Source: Desulfuromonadales bacterium (GTDB lineage: Bacteria > Desulfobacterota > Desulfuromonadia > Desulfuromonadales > JAHYIW01). From it: a DNA stretch of 64,000 nt. Made by a program: the position numbers and the translations under genes. The notes beneath the pieces are model-generated. The model ran no database searches and had not been told where the DNA came from. It saw only the letters and a list, made by a program, of their open reading frames with translations. Below, piece by piece: positions 26,240 through 35,320 of this stretch. How positions within the stretch are numbered: the stretch's first letter is position 1; each line of letters begins with the position of its first letter. The stretch spans positions 1-64,000 of the forward strand of contig JARGFI010000002.1 in the NCBI GenBank assembly GCA_029210745.1, read 5' to 3'.

Positions 26240-27595
26240 ATGAAACAAAAAACCCTCTACACCTGCCAGCAATGCGGCCATCAATCCCCCCGCTGGCTGG
26301 GCAAATGCCCCGACTGCAACCAGTGGAACACGCTGGTGGAAGAAACGGTCACGCTCAGCAAGCGCGGTCGGGGATTATCCGCACCAGCCCCGGCCACTCC
26401 GTTGAAGCTCACCGAAATCAGCTCCAGCGAAGAAGACCGCATTGCGTGCGGCATCGGTGAACTGGACCGGGTGCTTGGTGGCGGAGTGGTGCCTGGTTCG
26501 TTGACGTTGATCGGTGGTGATCCGGGGATCGGCAAGTCGACGCTGATCTTGCAGGCGATAGACCGGCTGGCGCACAGCGGCAAGGCGCTCTATGTGACCG
26601 GCGAAGAATCGGTGCGCCAGGTGAAGTTGCGCGGCAGTCGCCTGGGGGTGGGCGCCAGTGATCTCTACCTGCTGGCGGAAACCGCGCTGGAATCGATCCT
26701 TGATCAGGTGCAGAAGATCCAACCGGCGTTTCTGGTGGTCGATTCGATCCAGACCGTCTGTTCCGCCGCCCTCGAATCCGCCCCCGGCAGTGTCAGTCAG
26801 GTGCGCGAGTGCGCCGGACGGTTGATGCAGGTCGCCAAGGGGGAGGGTATTCCGACCTTTATTATCGGTCACGTCACCAAGGACGGCTCGATTGCCGGGC
26901 CACGGGTGCTTGAACACATGGTCGATACCGTGCTCTATTTTGAAGGGGACGGCGGGCATCCCTACCGGGTGCTGCGCGCGGTCAAAAACCGCTTCGGCTC
27001 GACCAACGAAATCGGCGTCTTCGAGATGTGCGAGGCGGGGCTGCGCGAAGTGGCGAATCCCTCGGAATTATTCCTTGCCGAGCGGCCGGTCAATGAGGCC
27101 GGCAGTGCGGTCATTCCAACCCTCGAAGGAACCCGGCCGATCCTGGTTGAAGTGCAGGCGCTGGTCTCTTCGAGTGCCTTTGGCACCCCACGGCGCACCT
27201 CCATGGGGCTTGATCCCAACCGCGTCGCGCTGCTGGTGGCGGTGCTGGAGAAGAAAGCCGGGTTGATGATGCCGGGACAGGATATCTTTGTTAATGTTGT
27301 CGGTGGTGTGCGCATCGCCGAACCGGCGGTCGATCTGGCCACGTTGGCGGCGCTGGCGTCGAGTCACCTGAATCGTCCGATCCCGCAGAAAACCCTGCTT
27401 TTTGGTGAAGTGGGTTTGTCCGGTGAAGTTCGCGCGGTGTCCCGTCCCGAACTGCGCCTCAAGGAAGCCGCGCGTCTCGGCTTTGAACACTGTCTGCTGC
27501 CCCAGGGTAATCTTAAAAATCTTGATCGCCCCGCTGGCATGACGTTGCACGGCATTCGCACTGTCAGTGAGGTGTTGGATATTGTTTTTGAGTAA
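26240..27595 (+). CDS. radA: DNA repair protein RadA (Sms)
   Basis: A 451-aa branch-migration ATPase. N-terminal C4 zinc finger (CQQCGHQSPRWLGKCPDC), RecA-like core with Walker A GGDPGIGKST near residue 95, the RadA-specific KNRFGS motif near residue 250, and a C-terminal Lon-like domain (GGVRIAEPAVDLATLAAL, LLFGEVGLSGEVRAV). It processes recombination intermediates with RecA. The ATG at 26240 lies just after a terminator and has no clear SD, so its transcription signals are unclear. Confidence 0.96.
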   Translation: MKQKTLYTCQQCGHQSPRWLGKCPDCNQWNTLVEETVTLSKRGRGLSAPAPATPLKLTEISSSEEDRIACGIGELDRVLGGGVVPGSLTLIGGDPGIGKSTLILQAIDRLAHSGKALYVTGEESVRQVKLRGSRLGVGASDLYLLAETALESILDQVQKIQPAFLVVDSIQTVCSAALESAPGSVSQVRECAGRLMQVAKGEGIPTFIIGHVTKDGSIAGPRVLEHMVDTVLYFEGDGGHPYRVLRAVKNRFGSTNEIGVFEMCEAGLREVANPSELFLAERPVNEAGSAVIPTLEGTRPILVEVQALVSSSAFGTPRRTSMGLDPNRVALLVAVLEKKAGLMMPGQDIFVNVVGGVRIAEPAVDLATLAALASSHLNRPIPQKTLLFGEVGLSGEVRAVSRPELRLKEAARLGFEHCLLPQGNLKNLDRPAGMTLHGIRTVSEVLDIVFE

Positions 27596-27610
27596 CTGTT
27601 CAGCACTTTT

Positions 27611-27661
27611 GTGGGAGCGGCTTTAGCCGCGAAAAATCGCGCCTGAAGGCGACTCCTACAG
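27611..27661. repeat. REP-like palindromic unit, copy 2
   Basis: Reads GTGGGAGCGGCTTTAGCCGC then CGAAAAATCGCG and GAAGGCGACTCCTACAG. The stems GCGGCTTTAGCCGC and GCGA/TCGC are clear. It lies 16 nt after radA. Confidence 0.8.
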
Positions 27662-27665
27662 CGTT

Positions 27666-27747
27666 ATTCCGGCATGATTTTAGCTGGAATCCAGGGTTTT
27701 CAAGGTTGAACGTCTGGATCCCCGACAGGATCACTCGGGGATGACGA
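27666..27747. repeat. second palindromic repeat type (ATTCC...GGAAT, ATCCCCGA...TCGGGGAT)
   Basis: Two hairpins in series: ATTCC/GGAAT at 27666-27690 and ATCCCCGA/TCGGGGAT at 27718-27742, the latter ending GATGACG. This layout is a common dispersed intergenic repeat. It directly abuts the REP-like unit. Confidence 0.65.
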
Positions 27748-27825
27748 CCCTTGGACGGGCAGGTGAATCGTTACGTTTTTGATACGCTATAATGGCACCA
27801 CGCGAAGGGGGATGAAAGGGAGCAG

Positions 27826-28317
27826 ATGAATCGATTGACCCATTTTGACGACGAAGGGCGAGCGGTGATGGTTGAAGTCGGGGCCAAGCCGGAAACCGAG
27901 CGGCTCGCGGTGGCACGCGGCGAGGTGCAGATGCACCCTGCGACCTTGAGCCGGATCCTTGATCGCACTATCGAGAAGGGGGATGTGCTCGGGGTGGCGC
28001 GACTGGCCGGCATCATGGCGGCGAAAAAGACGGCGGAGATCATCCCGCTCTGTCATCCCCTGCTCCTTACTGCCGTGGCGCTCGACTTTACCCCTGACCC
28101 GGAACGCGGTATCATTATGATCGAAGCGCGGGTTAAAGTCTGCGGCAAAACCGGCGTCGAAATGGAAGCGCTGCATGCGGTCTCTGCCGCCGCGCTGACG
28201 ATCTACGATATGTGCAAGGCGATTGATCGGGGAATGACGATTCGCACCATCGGTTTGCAGGAAAAGCACGGCGGCAAGAGCGGCAGCTTCGTGCGGAGTG
28301 ACGACCATCATGAGTGA
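27826..28317 (+). CDS. moaC: cyclic pyranopterin monophosphate synthase MoaC
   Basis: A 163-aa enzyme that, with MoaA, turns GTP into cyclic pyranopterin monophosphate, the first molybdopterin intermediate. Family motifs present: [26 protein letters not shown] (catalytic His region) and [20 protein letters not shown] followed by CKA. GGGAGC precedes the ATG, and a TATAAT box lies at 27788-27793 without a good -35. It overlaps the next gene by 8 nt. No other moa genes are nearby. The cofactor is needed by formate dehydrogenases and similar enzymes. Confidence 0.97.
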   Translation: MNRLTHFDDEGRAVMVEVGAKPETERLAVARGEVQMHPATLSRILDRTIEKGDVLGVARLAGIMAAKKTAEIIPLCHPLLLTAVALDFTPDPERGIIMIEARVKVCGKTGVEMEALHAVSAAALTIYDMCKAIDRGMTIRTIGLQEKHGGKSGSFVRSDDHHE

Positions 28318-28831
28318 AGATATCCAGACTTACGTTATTCGCCGCTCTTTTCTGTTTCCGTTGGGGCTGCTGTTCCTGCTCACCGTGGCGTTGGGGGTGA
28401 TCGGCCTGTTGCAAGGCCAACCGCGTGGCAAGCTGATTATGCTGCTGATCATCGTCGCCCCGGTGGCGGTGTTGCTGCTCGAAAGTCTGTTCCGGCGCGT
28501 GGAGATCGGCGCCACTCAGGTGCGGGTGATCAAATTACTGCGGCGGCGGGCATTGGACTTTGCGGCGTTGACCGCAGTTGAAACCGTACAGGTGCGCAAA
28601 AGAGTCTTTCTGACAATTTGTGCGGATGATGATTTTATCATTATTTCAAATGCTTACGGGGACTTCCCGCAATTGTTGCAGAGTTTGCTGGCGCGGATCC
28701 CTGAGCACATTGTCAGTGATGAAACCAGGGCATTGGCTGCGACGGTGCCGATGAAGAGTTCCGATGTTGTTTCCTGCTGGCTGGCGGTCGCCCTGCTGCT
28801 GGTCATTCTCTGGGCGCAGTTCGGTGCCTGA
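28310..28831 (+). CDS. small membrane protein with PH-like soluble part, function unknown
   Basis: A 173-aa protein. Two hydrophobic segments near the N-terminus ([19 protein letters not shown] and [16 protein letters not shown]) are followed by a soluble, PH-like region of about 85 aa ([31 protein letters not shown]) and a C-terminal hydrophobic helix ([16 protein letters not shown]). I chose the ATG at 28310, which overlaps the moaC stop and has GGAG 11 nt upstream; GTG at 28298 is the alternative. Not recognisable beyond this; coupling to moaC may be positional only. Confidence 0.6.
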   Translation: MSEDIQTYVIRRSFLFPLGLLFLLTVALGVIGLLQGQPRGKLIMLLIIVAPVAVLLLESLFRRVEIGATQVRVIKLLRRRALDFAALTAVETVQVRKRVFLTICADDDFIIISNAYGDFPQLLQSLLARIPEHIVSDETRALAATVPMKSSDVVSCWLAVALLLVILWAQFGA

Positions 28832-28859
28832 GCGGGGGATCCGGGGCCGTTCAAGTTTC

Positions 28860-28888
28860 TTGACAGCCGCGTAAAATTCAGTTAACTT
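28860..28888 (+). promoter_or_regulatory. predicted sigma-70 promoter of dksA
   Basis: TTGACA (28860-28865), 17-nt spacer, TAACTT (28883-28888), 24 nt before the dksA ATG. The same -10 sequence is used at the nuo promoter. Confidence 0.7.
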
Positions 28889-28912
28889 GTCCGAATTTAA
28901 CGGAGAAATGCG

Positions 28913-29269
28913 ATGGACGCGGAGAATCTGGAAGAATTTCGGAATATACTTCAGGAGCAAATGGATCAGTTGCTGCGCGATGCCGGAAAAACGGTGTCGG
29001 AGATGACGGACGAAAAAACCAATTTTCCCGATCCGACTGACCGTGCTTCGCTGGAATCAGACCGTAACTTCGAATTACGTATTCGTGATCGTGAAAGGCG
29101 CCTGTTGAACAAGATTCGCGAGGCACTGGAGCGGATCGACGCCGGTGAATTCGGGGTTTGCGAAGAGTGTGGCGAGAAGATCGGTGCCGCGCGTCTGCGT
29201 GCCCGCCCGGTGACCACCTATTGCATCGAATGCAAAACCGAGCAGGAGCGCAAAGAGCGCATTGGCTAG
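28913..29269 (+). CDS. dksA: DksA/TraR-family RNA polymerase-binding protein
   Basis: A 118-aa protein acting in the RNA polymerase secondary channel, where DksA works with ppGpp in the stringent response. The N-terminal coiled coil carries DPTDRA at its tip, preserving the functional DxxDxA motif. The C4 zinc finger is CEECGE...YCIEC. It is shorter than E. coli DksA (151 aa), typical of delta-group members. Its own promoter is at 28860, GGAG is at 28901, and tRNA-Ala follows 37 nt after the stop, possibly in the same transcript. Confidence 0.9.
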   Translation: MDAENLEEFRNILQEQMDQLLRDAGKTVSEMTDEKTNFPDPTDRASLESDRNFELRIRDRERRLLNKIREALERIDAGEFGVCEECGEKIGAARLRARPVTTYCIECKTEQERKERIG

Positions 29270-29306
29270 GGCTACAATTGAGCCAGTTTGTCGGCTTGCC
29301 GGGTTC

Positions 29307-29382
29307 GGGGCTGTAGCTCAGTCGGGAGAGCGATGCGTTCGCAACGCATAGGCCAGCGGTTCGATCCCGCTCAGCTCCACCA
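29307..29382 (+). tRNA. tRNA-Ala (CGC)
   Basis: 76 nt with encoded CCA. Acceptor GGGGCTG/CAGCTCC (one G-T at pair 3), D stem GCTC/GAGC, anticodon stem ATGCG/CGCAT with loop TTCGCAA (anticodon CGC, reading GCG), T arm AGCGG TTCGATC CCGCT. GCG is frequent in this GC-rich genome. Confidence 0.95.
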
Positions 29383-29390
29383 GTCAAACC

Positions 29391-29427
29391 AGGAGGTCAG
29401 GTGTTTATTGCCTGCCCTCCTTTTTTT
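29391..29427 (+). terminator. terminator after tRNA-Ala
   Basis: Stem AGGAGGTCAGG / CCTGCCCTCCT (one mismatch), 9-nt loop, T7 tail. Confidence 0.85.
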
Positions 29428-29508
29428 ATGAAGTCGGCGGTAAAGAATAACCCATTGATTTATATAATACGCGTGGCTATGATTGCATCAGTGCGACCGC
29501 AATGGTGG

Positions 29509-29595
29509 ATAGGAGCCCCTTCGCGGCTGAAAGCCGCTCCCACAAGGGCGGGGCTTGTTGTAGGAGCGACATCCCTGTCGCGAATGGGTCGTGAT
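29509..29595. repeat. REP-like unit, copy 3, with an adjoining partial copy
   Basis: ATAGGAGCCCCTTCGCGGCT and GAAAGCCGCTCCCACAA form the unit in reverse orientation to copy 2. It is followed by TTGTAGGAGCGACATCCCTG and TCGCGAATGGGTCGTG, a second partial unit. It is upstream of the NtrC-type gene and may contain or displace its promoter. Confidence 0.75.
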
Positions 29596-29649
29596 TTTAT
29601 CGTGCTGTTGCCCTTTTTTGTTGTCCGTTTGACCGAAAGTTGATTGAGC

Positions 29650-31053
29650 ATGTCTTCACTGCGCAGTGTTCTACTCATTGATGCTGATTGTCCGGAACGG
29701 GAGACCGTTGCCGCGGAAATCAGGCATAAAATCGGTTGCGTTGTTTTCGAAACCGGAAGCGTCACCGATGCCCTTGCCTTGCTCGACAAACAGGACGTTT
29801 GTCTGGTGATCTTCGATGCAGCGTCACTGCACTGCGACGGTCTCAGTCTGATGCACAAAATCCGTGGGCTCAATCCCGAAACTGCCGTGGTCATGGCGAT
29901 CAGCAAAGAGCAGGAGTCGCTGGCGGTGGAAGCGTTGCGTCAGGGGGCTTTTTTCCATATCAAAAAACCGTATAACCAGGATGAAGCGGTGATCATCACG
30001 GCGCGTGCGCTGGAACGGCACGATTATTCGGTGCATGATGAACGCCGTAGCCCCAAGGTGCGCAAGAGCGACGGCTTTCAGGGGATTGTCGGTGACGCAC
30101 CGAATATGCAGCGGCTCTACCGGATGATCGAACGGATTGCCGACGACGAAAGCAGCACGGTTCTGATTCAGGGCGAAAGTGGCACCGGCAAGGAATTGGT
30201 GGCGCGGGCGATCCACACCCTGAGCAGCCGTCATGCCAAAAATTTTGTTCCTGTCAATTGCGCCGCGATTCCGAGTGAACTGCTCGAAAGTGAACTCTTT
30301 GGTTATGTCAAGGGTGCCTTCACCGGGGCCAATCAGGCAAAGATCGGTCGTTTTGAATACGCCGACGGCGGTATCCTGTTCCTTGATGAAATTGGCGATA
30401 TGCAACCGGCGTTGCAGAGCAAATTGCTGCGCGTGTTACAGGAGCGGGAGTTTGAACCGGTGGGGTCAGTCAAGTCGGTTGCGGTTGATGTGCGGGTCGT
30501 TGCGGCAACCCACCGGAATCTTGAACAGGCGGTTGCCGCCGGGGAATTCCGCGAAGATCTGTACTACCGGCTCAGCGTGGTTCCGGTCGACCTGCCGCCA
30601 TTACGCGAACGCGCCGGTGACGTTCAGGTGTTGATCAGCAAATTTGTCACGGTCTTTAATCGGGGGCGCAAGGTGCCTTCGCCTGGCTTCAGTGACGAGG
30701 CGGTAGCGGTGTTGGCCGGTTACCCCTGGCCGGGGAATGTGCGCGAACTGGAAAATCTGGTGCAGCGCATGATCATCATGAACGGTGGGGCGCGCGTGGA
30801 GGTGGCTGATCTGCCGAAAAAATACGTTTGTGTCACGCCGGGTAGTGCTGAAGCGCAGGAACCGTCTCTGGAGCTGGAGACTGTGCTCGATGCGCGGCAG
30901 TGGGATTTCAATACGGTTGTTGCCGAATTTGAGGGGCGGCTGATCAATGAAGCGTTGCGCCGTACCGAGGGGAACAAAAAAGAGGCCGCTCAACTGCTCA
31001 ACCTGAAACGAACGACGCTGACCGAAAAACTCAAGAAAAGAAATCTGCTCTGA
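29650..31053 (+). CDS. sigma-54-dependent NtrC-type response regulator
   Basis: A 467-aa activator. Receiver (residues 5-120) with acidic pair in DADCPE, an Asp in LVIFDAAS at the phosphorylation position and Lys in KKPY. AAA+ domain (about 145-375) with Walker A GESGTGKE, the sigma-54 contact loop GAFTGA, Walker B GGILFLDEIGD and the arginine finger region FREDLYYRL. Fis-type HTH at the end (NKKEAAQLLNLKRTTLTEKL). It activates RpoN promoters by ATP hydrolysis. The cognate kinase is not adjacent. ATG 29650 is chosen over the in-frame TTG at 29644; the SD is weak. Convergent with cheB at 24 nt. Confidence 0.94.
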   Translation: MSSLRSVLLIDADCPERETVAAEIRHKIGCVVFETGSVTDALALLDKQDVCLVIFDAASLHCDGLSLMHKIRGLNPETAVVMAISKEQESLAVEALRQGAFFHIKKPYNQDEAVIITARALERHDYSVHDERRSPKVRKSDGFQGIVGDAPNMQRLYRMIERIADDESSTVLIQGESGTGKELVARAIHTLSSRHAKNFVPVNCAAIPSELLESELFGYVKGAFTGANQAKIGRFEYADGGILFLDEIGDMQPALQSKLLRVLQEREFEPVGSVKSVAVDVRVVAATHRNLEQAVAAGEFREDLYYRLSVVPVDLPPLRERAGDVQVLISKFVTVFNRGRKVPSPGFSDEAVAVLAGYPWPGNVRELENLVQRMIIMNGGARVEVADLPKKYVCVTPGSAEAQEPSLELETVLDARQWDFNTVVAEFEGRLINEALRRTEGNKKEAAQLLNLKRTTLTEKLKKRNLL

Positions 31054-31077
31054 TCCGGGCGGCGTTGCGCGTCAGTT

Positions 31078-32151
31078 TCACCCGGTCTTCGCTGTTTTGC
31101 GACGTAACCGATCGATAACTGCGGGCGCGATCTCATCGATCGGCAGAAGGGTTTCCGTTGCACCCAGTTCGTGAGCCATCTTCGGCATGCCAAAAACGAC
31201 GGAAGTTCGTTCATCCTGTCCGAGCGTCCGCGCCCCCGCGTCACGCATCGCCTTGAGCCCCAATGCGCCGTCCGCGCCCATGCCGGTGAGGAGCACGCCC
31301 ACCGCGTTGGCACCGACATGTTTGGCGGCGGAGTGCATCAGGACATTCACCGACGGACAGTGGCCGTTGACACGTTCTTCCCCTGCGCAGGCGACCCGGT
31401 AAATCCCCCCCGAACGGACAATCTGCATCTGTACCCCCCCTGGAGCAACCAGCGCCACCCCGGGCATGATGCGATCGCCATCGGCGGCCTCATGCACATG
31501 CATGGCGCTGAGCTGGTTGAGGCGCTGGGCAAACATGGTCGTGAATCCGGGGGGCATGTGCTGCACAATCACCACTCCCGGCATCCCCGCGGGGAAGTGG
31601 GTAATCACCCGCCGAATCGCCTCGGTCCCGCCGGTGGAAGCGCCGATCACAATCACCTTGTCGGTTGATTCCGCCAATGCGCGCGTCGCGGGGGCGGTGG
31701 CCAGACGGCGGACCAGTTCGCCGCGCTGCATCTTCCAGTGGGAGACGTTGGCGGTGGAGGCAATTTTTATTTTGGTACACAGTTCGACAATCATCCCGTG
31801 CAGACCGGAGGCGACGTTCACCGAGGGTTTGGAGACAAAATCGACCGCCCCGGCATCGAGGGCTTCAATCGTGATTTGTTTGTCGCGCTGGGTCAGCGCG
31901 CTGACCATCACCACCGGCAGGGGGTGTTGCGGCATCAGGCGGCGCAGGAACTCGACACCATCCATGCGCGGCATCTCGACATCCAGGGTCAAAACGTCCG
32001 GCTCGGTTGCAACGATCAGGTCGCGGGCGTGATAAGGATCGGTTGCGGCACCGACGACTTCAATCCCCGGATCGGAGGCCAGTCCCTGGGCGAGGATGTT
32101 GCGTACCAGTGCCGAATCATCGATGATCAGCACGCGGATTTTTCTTTTCAT
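31078..32151 (-). CDS. cheB: chemotaxis response regulator protein-glutamate methylesterase CheB
   Basis: A 357-aa protein. Receiver domain (residues 5-125) with DDS, the phospho-Asp in LTLDVEMPRMDG and Lys in VSKPS. After a linker, the methylesterase domain has the Ser-His-Asp triad in GASTGGTEA, VQHMPPGFT and LTGMGADGA. It demethylates or deamidates receptor glutamates for adaptation and so counteracts CheR. Its ATG overlaps the CheR stop by one base (TGATG), indicating translational coupling in cheA-cheR-cheB. Confidence 0.97.
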   Translation of the reverse strand: MKRKIRVLIIDDSALVRNILAQGLASDPGIEVVGAATDPYHARDLIVATEPDVLTLDVEMPRMDGVEFLRRLMPQHPLPVVMVSALTQRDKQITIEALDAGAVDFVSKPSVNVASGLHGMIVELCTKIKIASTANVSHWKMQRGELVRRLATAPATRALAESTDKVIVIGASTGGTEAIRRVITHFPAGMPGVVIVQHMPPGFTTMFAQRLNQLSAMHVHEAADGDRIMPGVALVAPGGVQMQIVRSGGIYRVACAGEERVNGHCPSVNVLMHSAAKHVGANAVGVLLTGMGADGALGLKAMRDAGARTLGQDERTSVVFGMPKMAHELGATETLLPIDEIAPAVIDRLRRKTAKTG

Positions 32152-33047
32152 CAGTAACCCATGCGTTGATAGAGTGCCGGTTGCAGGTAGCGGTACAGGG
32201 TCTGACTGCGCCCGAGCGATTCGGAATGGCCGACAAAAAGGTAGCCCTCCGGTTCTGTCAGTTGATGGAATTTGCGGATCAGCGTTTCTCGGGTGGGCTG
32301 ATCAAAGTAGATCATGACATTGCGACAAAAGATAATCTGAAACTTTTTCTTAAATGGAAATTCGGGGTTCATCAGGTTGAAACGGCGAAAGGTGGCGTCT
32401 TTGCGCAGGGCATCTTTGACCTGCCAGTTGCCGTCGGCTTGCCGGGTAAAGTATTTTTTGCATAATTCCCCCGGCAGAGTTTCTAGCCGCTCCGGAGGGT
32501 AGATACCGGCTTTGGCGACTTGCAGTGCCTTGTCAGAGATATCCGTGGCGAGGATTCCGGCGCTCCACCGGGCATAACGGTCACCAAAGTACTCATGCAG
32601 CAGCATCAGCAGCATGTACGGCTCTTCACCGGTAGCGCAGCCCGCGCACCAGATGCGCAGATCATTATCGTTGCGGGCTGTGAGGCGCGCTGCAATTTCG
32701 GGGAGGGCCGTTTCGATAAAAAAGTCGAAATGAGCTTTCTCGCGATTAAAAAAAGTATGATTGGTGGAAATACGATCGATCAGGTGACTCAGCGATGTTT
32801 CCGTTTTGTCGGCAAGGAGATGGTCGTAGTAGTCCCCGAAGTTGGTAAACCCCTGAGAACGGATCAGCTTCTGGAGGCGGCCAACCAGCAGGGAACGCTT
32901 TTGATCAGTGAGGTTGATCCCGAAGCGCGCATAGATTAACGCCCGCATCGCTTCGAACTCCTGATCCGAGATCGGCATCAGAAAACCGGCCCCTATGGTG
33001 AGCGGCGCACTCCGGGCGTTGTCGCCAACGATGTTCTTTTCTGTCAT
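32151..33047 (-). CDS. cheR: chemotaxis protein methyltransferase CheR
   Basis: A 298-aa SAM-dependent enzyme that methylates receptor glutamates. The N-terminal helical domain (FGINLTDQKRSLLVGRL) is followed by the Rossmann domain with RIWCAGCATGEEPY (SAM site), ILATDISDKAL, FRRFNLMNPEFPF, IIFCRNVMIYFD and GYLFVGHSESL. I start at ATG 33047, 17 nt after the cheA stop; a longer frame runs back into cheA and adds unrelated residues. There is no pentapeptide-binding beta-subdomain loss or other oddity. Confidence 0.95.
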   Translation of the reverse strand: MTEKNIVGDNARSAPLTIGAGFLMPISDQEFEAMRALIYARFGINLTDQKRSLLVGRLQKLIRSQGFTNFGDYYDHLLADKTETSLSHLIDRISTNHTFFNREKAHFDFFIETALPEIAARLTARNDNDLRIWCAGCATGEEPYMLLMLLHEYFGDRYARWSAGILATDISDKALQVAKAGIYPPERLETLPGELCKKYFTRQADGNWQVKDALRKDATFRRFNLMNPEFPFKKKFQIIFCRNVMIYFDQPTRETLIRKFHQLTEPEGYLFVGHSESLGRSQTLYRYLQPALYQRMGY

Positions 33048-33064
33048 CGGGTGCTGCCTTGTGG

Positions 33065-35194
33065 TCAGGCGGTCAGTGTTGGCTGAGCTATTTTTACATA
33101 GCCGTGGGTATCGACCAGGTGCCCGACATCGAGGATCAGGCACACCTCACCGTCGCCGAGGATGGTGCAGCCGGTGACCCAGCGGGCGTTTTCGAAATGT
33201 TCTGACAGCCCCTTGATCACCGTTTGCTGCTGGCCGAGAAGTTCGTCCACAAACAGCGCGATGGTTGTCCCCTGATGTTCCAGGGTTAACAAAATTCCGT
33301 CACTGAGTTCGGTAAATTGTGGCGTATTGGCAAGGATCTGATGCAGACGTACGACCGGGTAGAATCGCTCGCGGACGCGTACCAGCTCAAGGCCGTCAGG
33401 GGTGACAGTGATCATCGCCGGGGTCGGTCTGAAGGCCTGATTGATCGCCAGGGTCGGGATGATACATTTGGCACTGCCGACGCGCAGGAGCATGCCGTCG
33501 ATAATGCCGAGGGTCAGAGGGATCCGCAGGGTAAAACGGGTGCCCTGATGGGGGGTACTGGTCAGTTCGACCTTGCCTTTGATCTTTTCAATATTCTTTT
33601 TGACGACATCCATCCCTACCCCGCGTCCGGAGATGTCGGTGACCTGTTCTGCGGTTGAAAATCCCGGCAGAAAGATCATGTTCCAGACTTCGCGGTCCGA
33701 CATCTCCTCGGCGCTCTTGTTGAGCAGCCCTTTGGCCGCTGCGCGGGCCAGGATTTTTTCCCGGTTGAGGCCGCGACCGTCATCTTCAAGGACGATCCAG
33801 ATTTCCCCTTCTTCGTGGCGGGCGGAGAGTTGCAGGGTGCCTTTATCCGGTTTGCCGCTGTCTTTGCGTTCGGCAGGAGACTCAATGCCGTGGTCGAGGG
33901 CGTTGCGAATCAGATGAACCAGCGGGTCCGTCATCAGTTCGGCGACCGTCTTGTCGACTTCGGTGTCTTCTCCGGTGAGCGACAGGTCAACTTTTTTTCC
34001 TGACTTGACCGACAGATCGTGGACCAGGCGCAATAATCTGCGAAAGAGTCCGGAAATCGGAACCATGCGGATCGTCATCGCAACCTCCTGCAGGTCGCGC
34101 ACAATTTTATTCATCTGCCGACTGGCACGATGGAACTGTTCCAGCTCCAGTCCCGCCAGTTCCGGGCTGTGAACGAGCATGTTTTCGGCAATCACCAGCT
34201 CCCCGATGAGGTTGATCAACTGGTCGAGCTTGGACAGATCAACCCGAATGTCCTGACGTTTGATCGTGCTGGACTGCTCCGTGTCAGTCGCGCCGGTTGT
34301 TGCAAGACGCAGTGGCGCGGCGTTCGGGGTGTCTGCGTCAATCCGTTCGAGCAGGTCAAGCAGGGTCATCAGGTGGACTTCGAGGTCCGCAACGTGACCG
34401 GACCCCTGCCGGGCGATGTCAGCGAGGGCGGCGCGCATGATGTCAAGGTAACCAAGAAGGATGTTTGCGGCTTTAAACTCACTCAGGTCGCGACCGCTTT
34501 TGGCGATTTCCAGCACGGCTTCCATCTGGTGAGAAAGTTTTTCGAGATCGCTGAAACCGAGGAAGCCGCTGTTCCCCTTAAAACTGTGAATGTCGCGGAA
34601 GAGCGCTCCCAGATTCTCTTCATCCTCCGGGGCTGTCTCCCAGCGGAGCAGCCCCAGTTCAGCATTTTGCAACAGCTCATCCCCTTCGCCGACAAATTTT
34701 TCGACCAGCTCCGGTGTATTGAAAGGGTTGAAGTTGTCGTTTATCGCCGCTTCGGCGGGGAGCTCCGCAGGGAGCTCTTCATTCAGGGTGATGGCTGCGT
34801 TGAGTGCGCTGCGCAGTGTTTCGGCGGCACCTTCCAGGGGCTGATCGTCACCGCTCGCAGCAATGGTATCAAAGGCGTCAGTAAAGAAGGTGAAGGCGCG
34901 GTAAAAAAGTTTTAAGCGGGCGTTGCTCGCTTCTTCCTTGCCGGTGCGCAGCCGGTCAACCAGCAGATCGGCAGCTTCGGCAACGATGGCCAGTTGTTTT
35001 AATTCCAGAAAACGCGCCCCGAGTTTGATTGCATGAGTCGTCTGCTGGATGCTGCGCAGGTCGGTTTCTTTGGCCTGATAATTTTTTTTGGCAAAGGATT
35101 TGAGAACATCCTGAGTCGCGACGATAAATTCGCGGCTCTCTTGCAAAAAATCGACGATCATTTGCTGACGTTCAATCGAAAGGTCACTACTCAT
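33065..35194 (-). CDS. cheA: chemotaxis histidine kinase CheA with tandem Hpt-like domains
   Basis: A 709-aa kinase. Residues 1-110 form a helical Hpt-like domain with H54 in TTHAIKLG; residues 160-285 form the canonical P1 Hpt with H203 in DIHSFKGNSGFLG. P3 dimerisation (about 315-370), P4 ATPase (N box HLIRNALDHGIE, G1 DDGRGL, F/G2 GFSTAEQ...GRGVGMDVV) and P5 CheW-like (563-700) follow. No P2 CheY/CheB-docking domain is seen. No cheW, cheY or receptor gene is adjacent, so partners are elsewhere. The ATG at 35194 is chosen; a longer frame adds 8 residues. First gene of cheA-cheR-cheB. Confidence 0.93.
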   Translation of the reverse strand: MSSDLSIERQQMIVDFLQESREFIVATQDVLKSFAKKNYQAKETDLRSIQQTTHAIKLGARFLELKQLAIVAEAADLLVDRLRTGKEEASNARLKLFYRAFTFFTDAFDTIAASGDDQPLEGAAETLRSALNAAITLNEELPAELPAEAAINDNFNPFNTPELVEKFVGEGDELLQNAELGLLRWETAPEDEENLGALFRDIHSFKGNSGFLGFSDLEKLSHQMEAVLEIAKSGRDLSEFKAANILLGYLDIMRAALADIARQGSGHVADLEVHLMTLLDLLERIDADTPNAAPLRLATTGATDTEQSSTIKRQDIRVDLSKLDQLINLIGELVIAENMLVHSPELAGLELEQFHRASRQMNKIVRDLQEVAMTIRMVPISGLFRRLLRLVHDLSVKSGKKVDLSLTGEDTEVDKTVAELMTDPLVHLIRNALDHGIESPAERKDSGKPDKGTLQLSARHEEGEIWIVLEDDGRGLNREKILARAAAKGLLNKSAEEMSDREVWNMIFLPGFSTAEQVTDISGRGVGMDVVKKNIEKIKGKVELTSTPHQGTRFTLRIPLTLGIIDGMLLRVGSAKCIIPTLAINQAFRPTPAMITVTPDGLELVRVRERFYPVVRLHQILANTPQFTELSDGILLTLEHQGTTIALFVDELLGQQQTVIKGLSEHFENARWVTGCTILGDGEVCLILDVGHLVDTHGYVKIAQPTLTA

Positions 35195-35320
35195 AAAGGG
35201 TATCCTGATCAGAGTCATTATCCTGGCTGGTCCGGTTATGACAATACTGCGACATTATTCAACTTTCAGACCGCATTGCCAAGGATAAACTGCTTGCTTG
35301 CGGAAGATTTGTCGCGCACA

